From Kitasatospora gansuensis (GTDB taxonomy: Bacteria; Actinomycetota; Actinomycetes; Streptomycetales; Streptomycetaceae): a stretch of DNA of 64,000 nt. Numbering within the stretch: the stretch's first letter is position 1; each line of letters opens with the position of its first letter. The notes under the pieces were generated by a model. The model saw only the letters and a list, made by a program, of their open reading frames with translations. It was not told the DNA's origin and searched no databases. The stretch covers positions 3,224,001-3,288,000 of the forward strand of contig NZ_JACHJR010000001.1 of the NCBI RefSeq assembly GCF_014203705.1. The letters run 5' to 3'. The position numbers and the translations under genes are program-made. Positions 24,743 through 32,709 of the stretch are shown here, piece after piece.

Positions 24743-27238
24743 TCAGGCCGCGGACCGGCGGATCGTCCTGGTCCACTCGTCCAGCAGGGCGTCGGCCGTC
24801 TCGCCGTCCGGGCCCTCGGCCCAGAGCCGGGTGACCGCCTCGGTCGGGTCCGGCAGGACCAGCGCCCACCGGCCGTCCTCCTCGATCACCCGGACCCCGT
24901 CGGTGGTGTCGATCCGCCGGGTGCCGGCCGCCTCCACCACCGAACGCATCACCAGGCCCTTGGTCTCCCAGGCGGTGGGCAGTTCACGCTGCCGGACGTG
25001 CGCCCTGGGCAGCGCCGCGACCAGCTCGCTCACCGGCTGCCCGGCCTCGGCCAGCAGCGCGGCCAGCTGGGCGAAGGCCGCCACCCCGTCGGCGTGCGGG
25101 GAGAACCGGGGCACCGTGAAGCCGCCCCGGCCGTCCCCCGCCAGCACCACGTCGGCCGCCACCGCCGCCCGGCCCAACTCGCCCGGGGCGGTGGTCACCC
25201 AGTGCACCTGGGCGCCGTGCCGGGCCGCGTCCCGCTCGGCCAGCCGGCTGACCGTGGCCGGCAGCACCACCCGCCCGCCGCCGTACCCGGCCGCGGTGAG
25301 CCGGACCATCAGCAGCAACTGCTGGTCCTCCGGGACGGGTCGGCCCTGCTCGTCCACCAGCCAGAACCGTTCGCCGAGCGCGTCCAGCCGGACCCCGAAC
25401 TCGGCGCCCGCCGCCCGGACCACGGTGCCCAGCTCGTGCAGCGCGGCCAGCCGCTCGGCGGCCGTCTCGGTCGGACGGCCTTCGTCCAGACCGCAGTTGA
25501 CCAGCAGGGCGTCCACCTCCAGCCGGCCGAGCACCTGCGGCAGCGAGAGCGTTCCGGTGCCGTGCGCGGCGTCGACCACCACCTTCGGCCGGACGCCGTC
25601 GGTGCCCCGGCCGCCCAGCCGCTTCACCAGGGTGGCCGCGTAGCCCTCCAACGGGGCCGGGGTGCGGTCGACTTCACCGAACTCACCGGCCGCGGTCCGG
25701 CGGTACTCCCGCCGCCCGAGGATCCGGTCCAGGCCGCGCTGCCCGGACTGCGACAGGTCGAAGCCGTCCGCGTCCAGGAAGACCAGCGAGACCGAGTCCG
25801 GGTCGCCCGGCTCGGCGGTCACCAGGATGCCGCCGTCCGCCCCGCCGGAGGTGGTCAGGCGCGCCAACGGCGCTGGTACGCAGCCTAGTTGACGGACGTT
25901 CAGGCCACCGGCCAGCAGCGCCGAGAGCACCGCCGGGCTGAGCACCCGGGCCGCCCGGGAGTGGTCCCTGGCCAGCACCACGGTGGCCCGGCGGGGCAGC
26001 AGCGCGGCGAACGCGCCGGCCAGCTGGACCGCCCGCTCGGGGGTGAGGTCCACCCCCGGCGGACCGGCCACGCCCCGGGCGCCGAACGCGGACCGGGTGG
26101 CCCGCTCCAGCCAGATCAGCGAGCGGTTCAGCTCGGTTCCCGCCTCGACCGTCCGGCCCGGGTAGACCAGCACCCGGTCGGCCAGCGCCGAGCGCTCCCG
26201 CAGTACGGCGCCGTCGCCGACCACCACGCCCTCGCCGATCCGGACGTCCTCGTGCACCGTCACGTTCCGGCCGACCACGCAGCCGCGCAGCCTGGCCCGG
26301 CGGCCCACGTAGGCGTTCGGGTGCAGCACCGCCCGGTGCAGCTCCGCGCCGGGCTCGACCACCGATCCCGCACCGACCACGGAGTACTCCAGGACTCGGG
26401 CCCCCGCGCCGATCCGGGCCCGTGGACCGATGTAGAGCGGACCCCGGAGCAGCGCGCCCGGGTCCACCTCGGCGTCGGCGGCGACCCAGACCCCGGGTGC
26501 CACCTGGTAGCCGTCCCGCTCGGACTCGACCCGGCCGGCCAGCACGTCGGCCTGCGCGGCCAGGTAGCTCTCGTGGGTGCCGACGTCCTCCCAGTAGCCC
26601 TCGGCCACGTAGCCGTACACGCCCCGGCCCTCGGCCAGCAGCTTCGGGAAGACGTCGGCGGACCAGTCCACCACCTTGCCCTCGGCGACCAGGTCGAGCA
26701 CCTCGGGCTCCATCACGTAGATGCCCGTGTTGACGGTGTCCGAGAAGACCTGGGCCCAGGTGGGCTTCTCCAGGAAGCGTTCGATCCGGCCCTGGTCGTC
26801 GACGACGGCCACCCCGAACTCCACCGGGTCGGGCACCCGGGCCAGCGCGACCGTCACCAGGGCGCCCTGCTCCCGGTGGTACCGGATCAGGGCGGTCAGG
26901 TCGATGTCGGTGAGCGCGTCGCCGGAGATCACCAGGAAGGGTTCGCCGCCCAGCTGCGCCTGGGCGTTCTTCACGCTGCCCGCGGTGCCCAGCGGTTCGG
27001 GCTCGCGGGCGTAGCGCAGCTCCATGCCGAGCCCGGCGCCGTCGCCGAAGGCGGACTCGACCTGGTCGGCCAGGTAGTGCGTGGTGATCACGGTCTCGGT
27101 CAGTCCGTGGCGGCGGAGCAGCCGGAGCACGTGCTCCATGATCGGCCGGTCCGCCACCGGTATCAGCGGTTTGGGCGCGGTCGAGGTCATCGGTCGCAGC
27201 CGGCTGCCCTCGCCCCCCGCCATCAGGACGGCCTTCAT
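24743..27238 (-). CDS. NDP-sugar pyrophosphorylase fused to phosphomannomutase-like domain
   Basis: 831-aa fusion. Residues 1-235 are a GT-A nucleotidyltransferase (MAGGEGSRLRP, TAPKPLIPV, ISGDALTDIDL, EKP) that should make an NDP-sugar, annotated in relatives as mannose-1-phosphate guanylyltransferase. Residues about 250-370 are hexapeptide repeats forming a left-handed beta-helix. The rest aligns with phosphomannomutase, but the phosphoserine loop TASHNP is replaced by TAEPGDP and the metal loop DGDxDR by DADGFD, so this half probably lacks mutase activity and may be regulatory or structural. The gene overlaps the STAS gene by 4 bases (ATGA) and ends the eight-gene leftward arm of the cluster. 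Confidence 0.88.
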   Translation of the reverse strand: MKAVLMAGGEGSRLRPMTSTAPKPLIPVADRPIMEHVLRLLRRHGLTETVITTHYLADQVESAFGDGAGLGMELRYAREPEPLGTAGSVKNAQAQLGGEPFLVISGDALTDIDLTALIRYHREQGALVTVALARVPDPVEFGVAVVDDQGRIERFLEKPTWAQVFSDTVNTGIYVMEPEVLDLVAEGKVVDWSADVFPKLLAEGRGVYGYVAEGYWEDVGTHESYLAAQADVLAGRVESERDGYQVAPGVWVAADAEVDPGALLRGPLYIGPRARIGAGARVLEYSVVGAGSVVEPGAELHRAVLHPNAYVGRRARLRGCVVGRNVTVHEDVRIGEGVVVGDGAVLRERSALADRVLVYPGRTVEAGTELNRSLIWLERATRSAFGARGVAGPPGVDLTPERAVQLAGAFAALLPRRATVVLARDHSRAARVLSPAVLSALLAGGLNVRQLGCVPAPLARLTTSGGADGGILVTAEPGDPDSVSLVFLDADGFDLSQSGQRGLDRILGRREYRRTAAGEFGEVDRTPAPLEGYAATLVKRLGGRGTDGVRPKVVVDAAHGTGTLSLPQVLGRLEVDALLVNCGLDEGRPTETAAERLAALHELGTVVRAAGAEFGVRLDALGERFWLVDEQGRPVPEDQQLLLMVRLTAAGYGGGRVVLPATVSRLAERDAARHGAQVHWVTTAPGELGRAAVAADVVLAGDGRGGFTVPRFSPHADGVAAFAQLAALLAEAGQPVSELVAALPRAHVRQRELPTAWETKGLVMRSVVEAAGTRRIDTTDGVRVIEEDGRWALVLPDPTEAVTRLWAEGPDGETADALLDEWTRTIRRSAA

Positions 27239-27576
27239 GCCGCCGCCTCGCCCGCGAAGGTGAGCGTCTCCTGAACGACCGTCACCGCCTGGTCGAAGCC
27301 GCTGGCCCGGAGCACCCGCTGGATCGCCTCGCTCGGTCCGTCCAGCACGATGTCCACCCCCTGCGGCAGGTGCTGCTGGGTGAAGGCCAGGCAGCGCACG
27401 CCGGCGGTGGAGATCGACGCCAACTCGTACATCCGGATCACCAGGCGGTTCAGCGGGCGCTGCACCGCCTGGTCCAGCAGGGTGCGCAGGGTGGGGACCC
27501 TGGCGTCGGTCAGCTCACCGGACAGGAAGACGGTCGCGGTGGGACCGGTGAAACCCAGGTATGCCTCGAAACTCAT
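27235..27576 (-). CDS. STAS-domain (anti-sigma antagonist-like) protein
   Basis: 113-aa single STAS domain, similar in size to SpoIIAA/RsbV-type proteins that bind anti-sigma kinases. The fold markers are FLSGELTDARVPTLRTLLDQAV and the helix after the switch loop. The switch loop reads ASISTAGVRCL: the usual Asp-Ser pair before AG is Ser-Thr, leaving Thr as the possible phosphorylation site. No kinase or phosphatase gene lies nearby. It is 5 bases downstream of glgX and overlaps the next gene, so its expression is tied to the sugar enzymes. It could regulate a sigma factor elsewhere or bind an operon enzyme. Confidence 0.85.
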   Translation of the reverse strand: MSFEAYLGFTGPTATVFLSGELTDARVPTLRTLLDQAVQRPLNRLVIRMYELASISTAGVRCLAFTQQHLPQGVDIVLDGPSEAIQRVLRASGFDQAVTVVQETLTFAGEAAA

Positions 27577-27581
27577 CGTTC

Positions 27582-29693
27582 TCAACTCCCATTCTGGATG
27601 CGTGCTTTCGCGGACCGTTCCGGCTCCGGCGGGGCCGCCTCGGGGCGGGCCACCAGGACGGCGACGGTGTGGTGGTCGAGCAGCAGCGGGGTGTCGGTAC
27701 CGAGGGGTGGTTCGGCGCCGGCCGGGTGGGACCGGTCGGCGGTGTCGGCGAACAGGTGCCAGGCCGTCCCCCTGGGTGGGGGCGGGGGCTCGACCGTGAC
27801 CCGCTCGCTCCGGGCGTTGACGGCCAGCAGGACGGTGTCGGCCGCCGCGGCCTCGTGCAGCAGCAGGACGAGCAGCCCGGACTCGTCCGACCAGTCGGGC
27901 TGCCACGGCCGTTCGCCGTGCCAGCTGATCTCCGGGTAGCCGCCGTGCGCGGGCGGGGTGTCGCTCGGGTGCCGGCGGCGGCGGAGCACCGGGTGGGCCC
28001 GCCGGAAGGCCAGGCAGTCCCGGACGAACTGCCGTAGCTCGGCGCCCTGTTGGGTGGGGGTCCAGTCCAGCCAGCTCAGTTCGTTGTCCTGGCTGTACGC
28101 GTTGTTGTTGCCCTGCTGGGAGCGGCCCAGTTCGTCGCCCGCCAGCAGCATCGGGACGCCGCCCGCGGTGAGCAGCAGCAGGAGCGCGTTGCGCTGCTGC
28201 CTGGCCCGTAGCCGGAGCACCTCGGGGTCGGCGGTCGGGCCCTCCCGGCCGCTGTTCCAGCTGGAGTTGTCCTGGGCGCCGTCGGTGCCGTCCTCGCCGT
28301 TGGCGGCGTTGTGCGGACGGTCGTAGGCGGTCCAGTCGGCCAGCGTGAAGCCGTCGTGGCTGGCCACCAGGTTGACCGAGGCGGCCGGGCCGCGCCCGGC
28401 GTACAGGTCGGGCGAGCCGATCAGCCGGGCGGCCAGCTCGCCGACCGTGCCGGGGCGGCCGATCAGGAACCGGCGGACCGCGTGCAGGAAGCGGACGTTC
28501 CACTCGGACCAGCGGCCGTGCGCGGGGAACCGGCCGACCAGGTCGAGCCCGGCGGCGTCGAAGGGTTCGGCGATCAGCTTGCAGCGGGCCAGTACCGGAT
28601 CGTGCGCGATCGCCTCCAGCAGGGGCGGGTTGTCCAGTGGCCGGCCGTCCGGGCCCCGGGTCAGGATCGGGGCCATGTCGAAGCGGAAACCGTCGATCCG
28701 GAACTCGGTGGCCCAGTAGCGCAGGCAGTCCAGCACCAGCTCCCGGGTCAGCGGGTGGTTGGCGTTCACGGTGTTACCGGTCCGGGTCAGGTTGAGGTAC
28801 GCGCCGTCCGGACCGTGCAGATAGAAGGCGTGGTCGTCCAGACCACGGAGCGAGAGGGTGGGGCCGCGGTGGTCGCCCTCAGCGGTGTGGTTGAACACCA
28901 CGTCGAGCACCACCTCGATCCCGGCCCGGTGCAGCTCTCGCACCAGCCGCTTCAACTCCCGTACCGGGCCGTCCGCTTGACGTCCCTCCCGGTCGGGTTG
29001 GGCGGCGTACCCGGCCTTCGGGGCGAAGAAGCCGACCGGGTTGTAGCCCCAGTAGTTCGGCAGCGCCCGGCCGGTGCGGGGGTCGTGGAAGGGGTTGTCG
29101 GTCTCGTCGAACTCGAAGACCGGCATCAGCTCCACGCAGTTGACCCCCAGGTCCAGCAGGTAGGGGATCTTCTCCGCCACCCCCGCGTAGCTGCCGGGGT
29201 GCCGGACCCCGGAGGAGGCGTGCCGGGTGAAGCCGCGTACGTGCAGCTCGTAGACCACCAGGTCCTCGGCGGCCAGCCCGGGGCTGCGGACGCCCTGCCA
29301 GTCGAACTCCGCCTCCGGCACCGCCGAGCGGTACCGGGGCCGGACGCCCCAGCGCTCGCCGCCGGCGATCAGCTTGGCGTACGGGTCGAGCAGCACCGAC
29401 CCCGCGCCGGGGATGCCGGCGCCCTCCACCCGGTAGCCGTAGTGCGCCTGACCGGGCGTCAGGCCGAGCACCGTCATGGTGAAGACGTCGCCGACCCGCT
29501 GACCCTCGGGGAACGGCAGCTCGGCCAGCCGCTCGCCGCTGTCCGGGTCGAGCAGCACCAGCCAGGCCGCCCGGGCCGCCCGGGAGCCGACCGAGAAGTT
29601 GATCCCGCCCGCCACCGGGGTGGCTCCGGGCAGCAGCGGGTCACCCGGGGCCACCGTCAGCCGGGCGAGCGGGGAGAGTGCGGCGGTGCTCAT
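27582..29693 (-). CDS. glgX: Glycogen debranching enzyme GlgX (isoamylase type)
   Basis: 703-aa GH13 enzyme that hydrolyses alpha-1,6 branches of glycogen or limit dextrins. An N-terminal CBM48-like domain (about 10-120) precedes the (beta/alpha)8 barrel. Conserved regions are visible: DVVFNHTAEG (region I), FRIDGFRFDMA with the nucleophile Asp (region II), LIAEPFDAAG with the acid/base Glu (region III) and NLVASHDGFTL (region IV). GDELGRSQQGNNNAY and DNELSWLDW are the isoamylase/GlgX signature. It starts 6 bases after the AGE gene and ends 5 bases before the STAS gene. In this cluster it could supply linear maltooligosaccharides for GlgE or for export. Confidence 0.95.
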   Translation of the reverse strand: MSTAALSPLARLTVAPGDPLLPGATPVAGGINFSVGSRAARAAWLVLLDPDSGERLAELPFPEGQRVGDVFTMTVLGLTPGQAHYGYRVEGAGIPGAGSVLLDPYAKLIAGGERWGVRPRYRSAVPEAEFDWQGVRSPGLAAEDLVVYELHVRGFTRHASSGVRHPGSYAGVAEKIPYLLDLGVNCVELMPVFEFDETDNPFHDPRTGRALPNYWGYNPVGFFAPKAGYAAQPDREGRQADGPVRELKRLVRELHRAGIEVVLDVVFNHTAEGDHRGPTLSLRGLDDHAFYLHGPDGAYLNLTRTGNTVNANHPLTRELVLDCLRYWATEFRIDGFRFDMAPILTRGPDGRPLDNPPLLEAIAHDPVLARCKLIAEPFDAAGLDLVGRFPAHGRWSEWNVRFLHAVRRFLIGRPGTVGELAARLIGSPDLYAGRGPAASVNLVASHDGFTLADWTAYDRPHNAANGEDGTDGAQDNSSWNSGREGPTADPEVLRLRARQQRNALLLLLTAGGVPMLLAGDELGRSQQGNNNAYSQDNELSWLDWTPTQQGAELRQFVRDCLAFRRAHPVLRRRRHPSDTPPAHGGYPEISWHGERPWQPDWSDESGLLVLLLHEAAAADTVLLAVNARSERVTVEPPPPPRGTAWHLFADTADRSHPAGAEPPLGTDTPLLLDHHTVAVLVARPEAAPPEPERSAKARIQNGS

Positions 29694-29699
29694 CGGCGG

Positions 29700-31520
29700 T
29701 CAGCCCTCCACCGGCCGCAGCCGGACCTGGATGGTCAACCGCTCCTTGCTGTCGGGGAGTTTGACCGTCATCGCCTCCGGGTCGAAGGCGTGGTGCGGGG
29801 CGCCGTCGATCAGCACCCGGTCCAGCACCACCCGCCCCGGCGGCAGCAGGTCGGGGGCCACCCGGAGCAGCCCGTCCGGGAACGAGGCGTCCGGCCGGGG
29901 GCTGTACCAGAGGTTCAACGGCTCGCGGTTGACCAGCAGTTGGGTGTACACCTCGGCGAGGTAGCAGAGCTCGGCCTTGTGGTACATCGCCATCGCGTGG
30001 CTGCCCTTGAGCCGCTCGTTGCCGACCAGGTACGGGATGCCCTGGGCCAGCACGGTGAAGTGCACGCCGCCCTCGTCGTGATCGAGGAAGAACGCGTTGT
30101 AGAAGGCCGAGGCCTCCCGCGCGTGCTCCAGGTAGGCCGGGTCGCCGGAGCTGCCGGCCATCACCAGGTAGGCCAGGATGGCCTGTTCCTGCTGCCACCA
30201 GGTCTTCCGGTCGTGCCAGACGAAGGCGTGCCTGCCGTCCTCGGCGTCCCGCTGGAGCAGGTCGTACCAGCCGCCGCGCTGCGGGTCGCGGCCGAACTCC
30301 GGCATGGTGCGGGCCAGGTCCCGGGCCAGCGCCTGGTACTCCCGCTTGGGCAGGGTGGCGTTCATCCGGGTCAGGTTCCAGGCGATCTTCAGGTTGTGCC
30401 CGATCACCGCCCGGTTCTGCTGCCAGCCCCACGAGTGGTCCGGCGTCCAGTCCGCGTAGAAGCGCTCGTTGACGAACGGGCTGCCGCCCGGGGTACGGTC
30501 CGGCAGGTACGTCACGATCATGTCGAAGGTGTGCTCCAGCATCCGGCGGTACTTCTCCTCGCCGGTGGCCAGGTACAGGTTGATCAGGTACGCCGGGGCG
30601 TGGTCGCCGACCGAGTTCCAGTTCTTCCGCGAGTGGTTGGGCCCGAGCCCGTCGTGGTGCGGGCTGAGCGTGACCGGATCGATGTGCGAGTAGTAGCCGC
30701 CCAGCCGGGGGTCGTGGAAGTACTTCTCGAACAGCCGGACGGTGCCCTCGATGTCCTCCCGGATCACCGGATTGCCGGTCACCCGGTAGGTCTGGGTCAG
30801 CCCGACCAGCGCGTAGATCTGCTCGTACGCCGGGATGGCCCGGTAGTCGTCGCCGAACTCCGAGGCGAACAGCTTGCGTTCGCGTGTCCCGCCCACGTCC
30901 ACGCCGTGGTACCAGTAGACGATGTCCTCGGCCTCGTCGCGGAACCGCATGTGGTCGTGCAGGTACTGCGAGCCGCGCTCGGCCACGTCCAGGTAGTCCT
31001 GCTTGCCGGTCAGCAGGTAGGCGCTGGCCATCCCGTAGACCATCCGGGAGATGGTGTCGGTCTCCTGCACGTGCTCGGCGGTCTTGTGGCCGCTGCCCCG
31101 GATCTGGGTGCGGTACCCGGCGAAGTCCACCGGTCCGTCGCCAAACTCCGACCGCCGGTAGAACGCGGCCAGTTGGTCCAGCTGCCGGACCCACCAGCCG
31201 GGCTCCTCGTACGGGTGCTCCCGGCCCTCCTCGCCGACGAAGACCAGCCGGTCGGCCTGGAAGTGCCGCCCGCCGCCCGCCTCGACGTAGACCGGTCCGT
31301 AGCTGAACACCAGGGTGCCGGGCCGCAGTTCGGCCCCGATCGTGCCGGTGCAGTCCCGGTACTCCTCGCCGAGGTTGCGCAGCCGCTGGGCGCTGGTGGT
31401 CTCGGTGAGCTGGACGGTCACGTCGCCGGCGTCCGGGGTGCGCAGGGTGAACCGGCTGCCCCGGTGCTCCAGCACCCGGCCGGCCACCAGGTCCGAGTAC
31501 GAGAAGGCGGCCCCGCTCAT
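29700..31520 (-). CDS. AGE-family epimerase-like protein with N-terminal beta domain
   Basis: 606-aa protein. Residues about 1-105 form a beta-rich, OB-like domain (GRVLEHRGSRFTLRTP...VTVQLTET), and about 125-500 form the (alpha/alpha)6 barrel of the N-acylglucosamine 2-epimerase family, with QIYALVGLTQTYRVTGN, HSRKNWNSVGDHAPAYLINL, NRAVIGHNLKIAWNL and KTWWQQEQAILAYLV. Conserved His and Trp residues of the barrel are present, so sugar epimerase or isomerase activity is plausible. Ordinary AGE enzymes are about 400 aa, so both the N-terminal domain and a roughly 100-residue beta-rich tail are additions. Start ATG overlaps the upstream DJ-1 stop (ATGA). Substrate unknown; neighbours suggest an alpha-glucan or maltose derivative. 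Confidence 0.85.
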   Translation of the reverse strand: MSGAAFSYSDLVAGRVLEHRGSRFTLRTPDAGDVTVQLTETTSAQRLRNLGEEYRDCTGTIGAELRPGTLVFSYGPVYVEAGGGRHFQADRLVFVGEEGREHPYEEPGWWVRQLDQLAAFYRRSEFGDGPVDFAGYRTQIRGSGHKTAEHVQETDTISRMVYGMASAYLLTGKQDYLDVAERGSQYLHDHMRFRDEAEDIVYWYHGVDVGGTRERKLFASEFGDDYRAIPAYEQIYALVGLTQTYRVTGNPVIREDIEGTVRLFEKYFHDPRLGGYYSHIDPVTLSPHHDGLGPNHSRKNWNSVGDHAPAYLINLYLATGEEKYRRMLEHTFDMIVTYLPDRTPGGSPFVNERFYADWTPDHSWGWQQNRAVIGHNLKIAWNLTRMNATLPKREYQALARDLARTMPEFGRDPQRGGWYDLLQRDAEDGRHAFVWHDRKTWWQQEQAILAYLVMAGSSGDPAYLEHAREASAFYNAFFLDHDEGGVHFTVLAQGIPYLVGNERLKGSHAMAMYHKAELCYLAEVYTQLLVNREPLNLWYSPRPDASFPDGLLRVAPDLLPPGRVVLDRVLIDGAPHHAFDPEAMTVKLPDSKERLTIQVRLRPVEG

Positions 31521-32128
31521 GCCGCTTCCCGCTGGGTGACGGCGAGCCGTTCGATCACGGTGCGGGCCAGCAGGTGGCACTGGTCGACCGAGCGCGAGGT
31601 GACCAGGTCCCGGTCCACCACCACGTCCTGGTTGAGGTAGATCGCGCCCATGTTCCGGACGTCGGCGACCAGGTTGTTGTGGCAGGTCACCGGCCGGTCG
31701 GCGACCAGGTCCTTGGCGCCGGCCACCAGCATCAGGCCGTGGCAGGAGAAGGCCTTGACCAGACTCGGGATCCGGAAGGCCCGGCGGAGCAGTTCGAGGG
31801 CCGGGGAGTCGTGCTCGACGTCCTCGGTGTAGCGCAGCCGGTCCGCCACCATGCCCGAGGGCACGATCAGCGCGGAGAACTGCAGCAGCTCGTGGTAGTC
31901 GAGCTGCTCCAGGTCGCCGTCCACCTCGATGGTGCCCCGGTGCTCGTGCCCGGAGAAGGTCAGCGAGGGCTGGCCCCAGAGCCGGCTGAGCAGCCGGACC
32001 TCGGCGCCGTCCTCCGCGAACCTGCGCTGGTAGTAGGCGATCTCGTCCTCGACGAAGTCGCTCTCCAGCAGGATTCCGATGCGCTTGCCGGCCAGCCGGC
32101 CGGTCTTGAGTGGCTTGACGATTCCCAT
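31517..32128 (-). CDS. DJ-1/PfpI family protein 1
   Basis: 203-aa single-domain DJ-1/PfpI protein. The N-terminal strand and acidic residue (RIGILLESDFVEDEIAYY) and the nucleophile elbow with Cys (VKAFSCHGLMLVAG) match active members, which act as chaperone-like stress proteins, glyoxalase III or deglycase types. WGQPSLTFSGHEHRGTIEVDGDLEQLD is similar to the PfpI group that lies next to trehalose and catalase genes in other bacteria. It follows a strong hairpin after the NTF2-like gene and is coupled to the AGE gene by a 4-base overlap. Enzymatic activity is unproven. Confidence 0.88.
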   Translation of the reverse strand: MGIVKPLKTGRLAGKRIGILLESDFVEDEIAYYQRRFAEDGAEVRLLSRLWGQPSLTFSGHEHRGTIEVDGDLEQLDYHELLQFSALIVPSGMVADRLRYTEDVEHDSPALELLRRAFRIPSLVKAFSCHGLMLVAGAKDLVADRPVTCHNNLVADVRNMGAIYLNQDVVVDRDLVTSRSVDQCHLLARTVIERLAVTQREAA

Positions 32129-32172
32129 GGGAGATCCCCGTTCTCACGTCGTGACGAAGGGTCAGGGGCTGG

Positions 32173-32216
32173 GCGGCCGCAGCGGTGGGGAAGGGGGGTC
32201 GCACCGCTGCGGCCGC
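32173..32216 (-). terminator. Strong hairpin between NTF2-like and DJ-1 genes
   Basis: Perfect 15-bp arms GCGGCCGCAGCGGTG (32173-32187) and CACCGCTGCGGCCGC (32202-32216) with a 14-base loop rich in G. It lies within the leftward gene run, so it may end the upstream DJ-1/ThDP/NTF2 transcript or work as a partial terminator that lowers expression of the sugar genes downstream. Confidence 0.75.
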
Positions 32217-32231
32217 GGTTCAGGGGTGGGT

Positions 32232-32675
32232 CTACAGGTCGGGCGAGCCGGGCATCGCCTTCAGCGCGTCCACGGTGTAGGTGAGGATCCGCGGGCTGCC
32301 GCCGTCCGCCACCACGGTCCAGGTCTGGTAGGCGTCGAAGCCCTTCCAGACGCTCCGGGCGGCCGGCGGATTCCACACCTTGGTCTGCCAGTTGACGACG
32401 ACCTTGACCTCGGCCCGGTCGCCCTCGACGCTCTCCACCTCGACCGAGGTGACGGTGTGCTCCTCGTCGAAGAACGTGGTGGTCACCACGTCGTACCAGC
32501 TCGCGAAGGCGTCCAGGCCCTCCGAGGTGCCCTCGGGGAAGTGCATGACCAGCCCCTGTTCGGCCAGGTACGGCAGCACCTGGTCCAGCGGCTCGTGCCG
32601 GTCGAGCGCGTCGTACCACTGCTTGGCGAACTCGGTGAGCGCCGCGGGGGTCAGCTCCGGGTATGCGGTGGACAT
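32232..32675 (-). CDS. NTF2-like/SnoaL-type protein 1
   Basis: 147-aa alpha+beta barrel protein of the nuclear transport factor 2 superfamily. The opening helix ALTEFAKQWYDALDRHEPLDQVLPYL and the strand LVMHFPEGTSEGLDAFASWYDVV are characteristic; the curved sheet follows (VEVESVEGDRAEVKVVVNWQTKVW). Such small proteins are isomerases, cyclases, dehydratases or simple ligand binders, so no reaction can be given. AAGGAG lies 7 bases before ATG. It sits between the ThDP enzyme and a strong terminator. A second NTF2-like gene is found on the opposite arm of the cluster. Confidence 0.85.
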   Translation of the reverse strand: MSTAYPELTPAALTEFAKQWYDALDRHEPLDQVLPYLAEQGLVMHFPEGTSEGLDAFASWYDVVTTTFFDEEHTVTSVEVESVEGDRAEVKVVVNWQTKVWNPPAARSVWKGFDAYQTWTVVADGGSPRILTYTVDALKAMPGSPDL

Positions 32676-32709
32676 CGGGAAACTCCTTGGGAGAGAGGCG
32701 GATTGGGAG

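Noticed and set aside
27582..31640. Long open frames opposite GlgX and AGE genes, over 1000 codons
   Set aside because: Pro/Gly/Arg/Val-rich shadow translation of GC-rich DNA; no domain, and the opposite strand has clear enzyme motifs.
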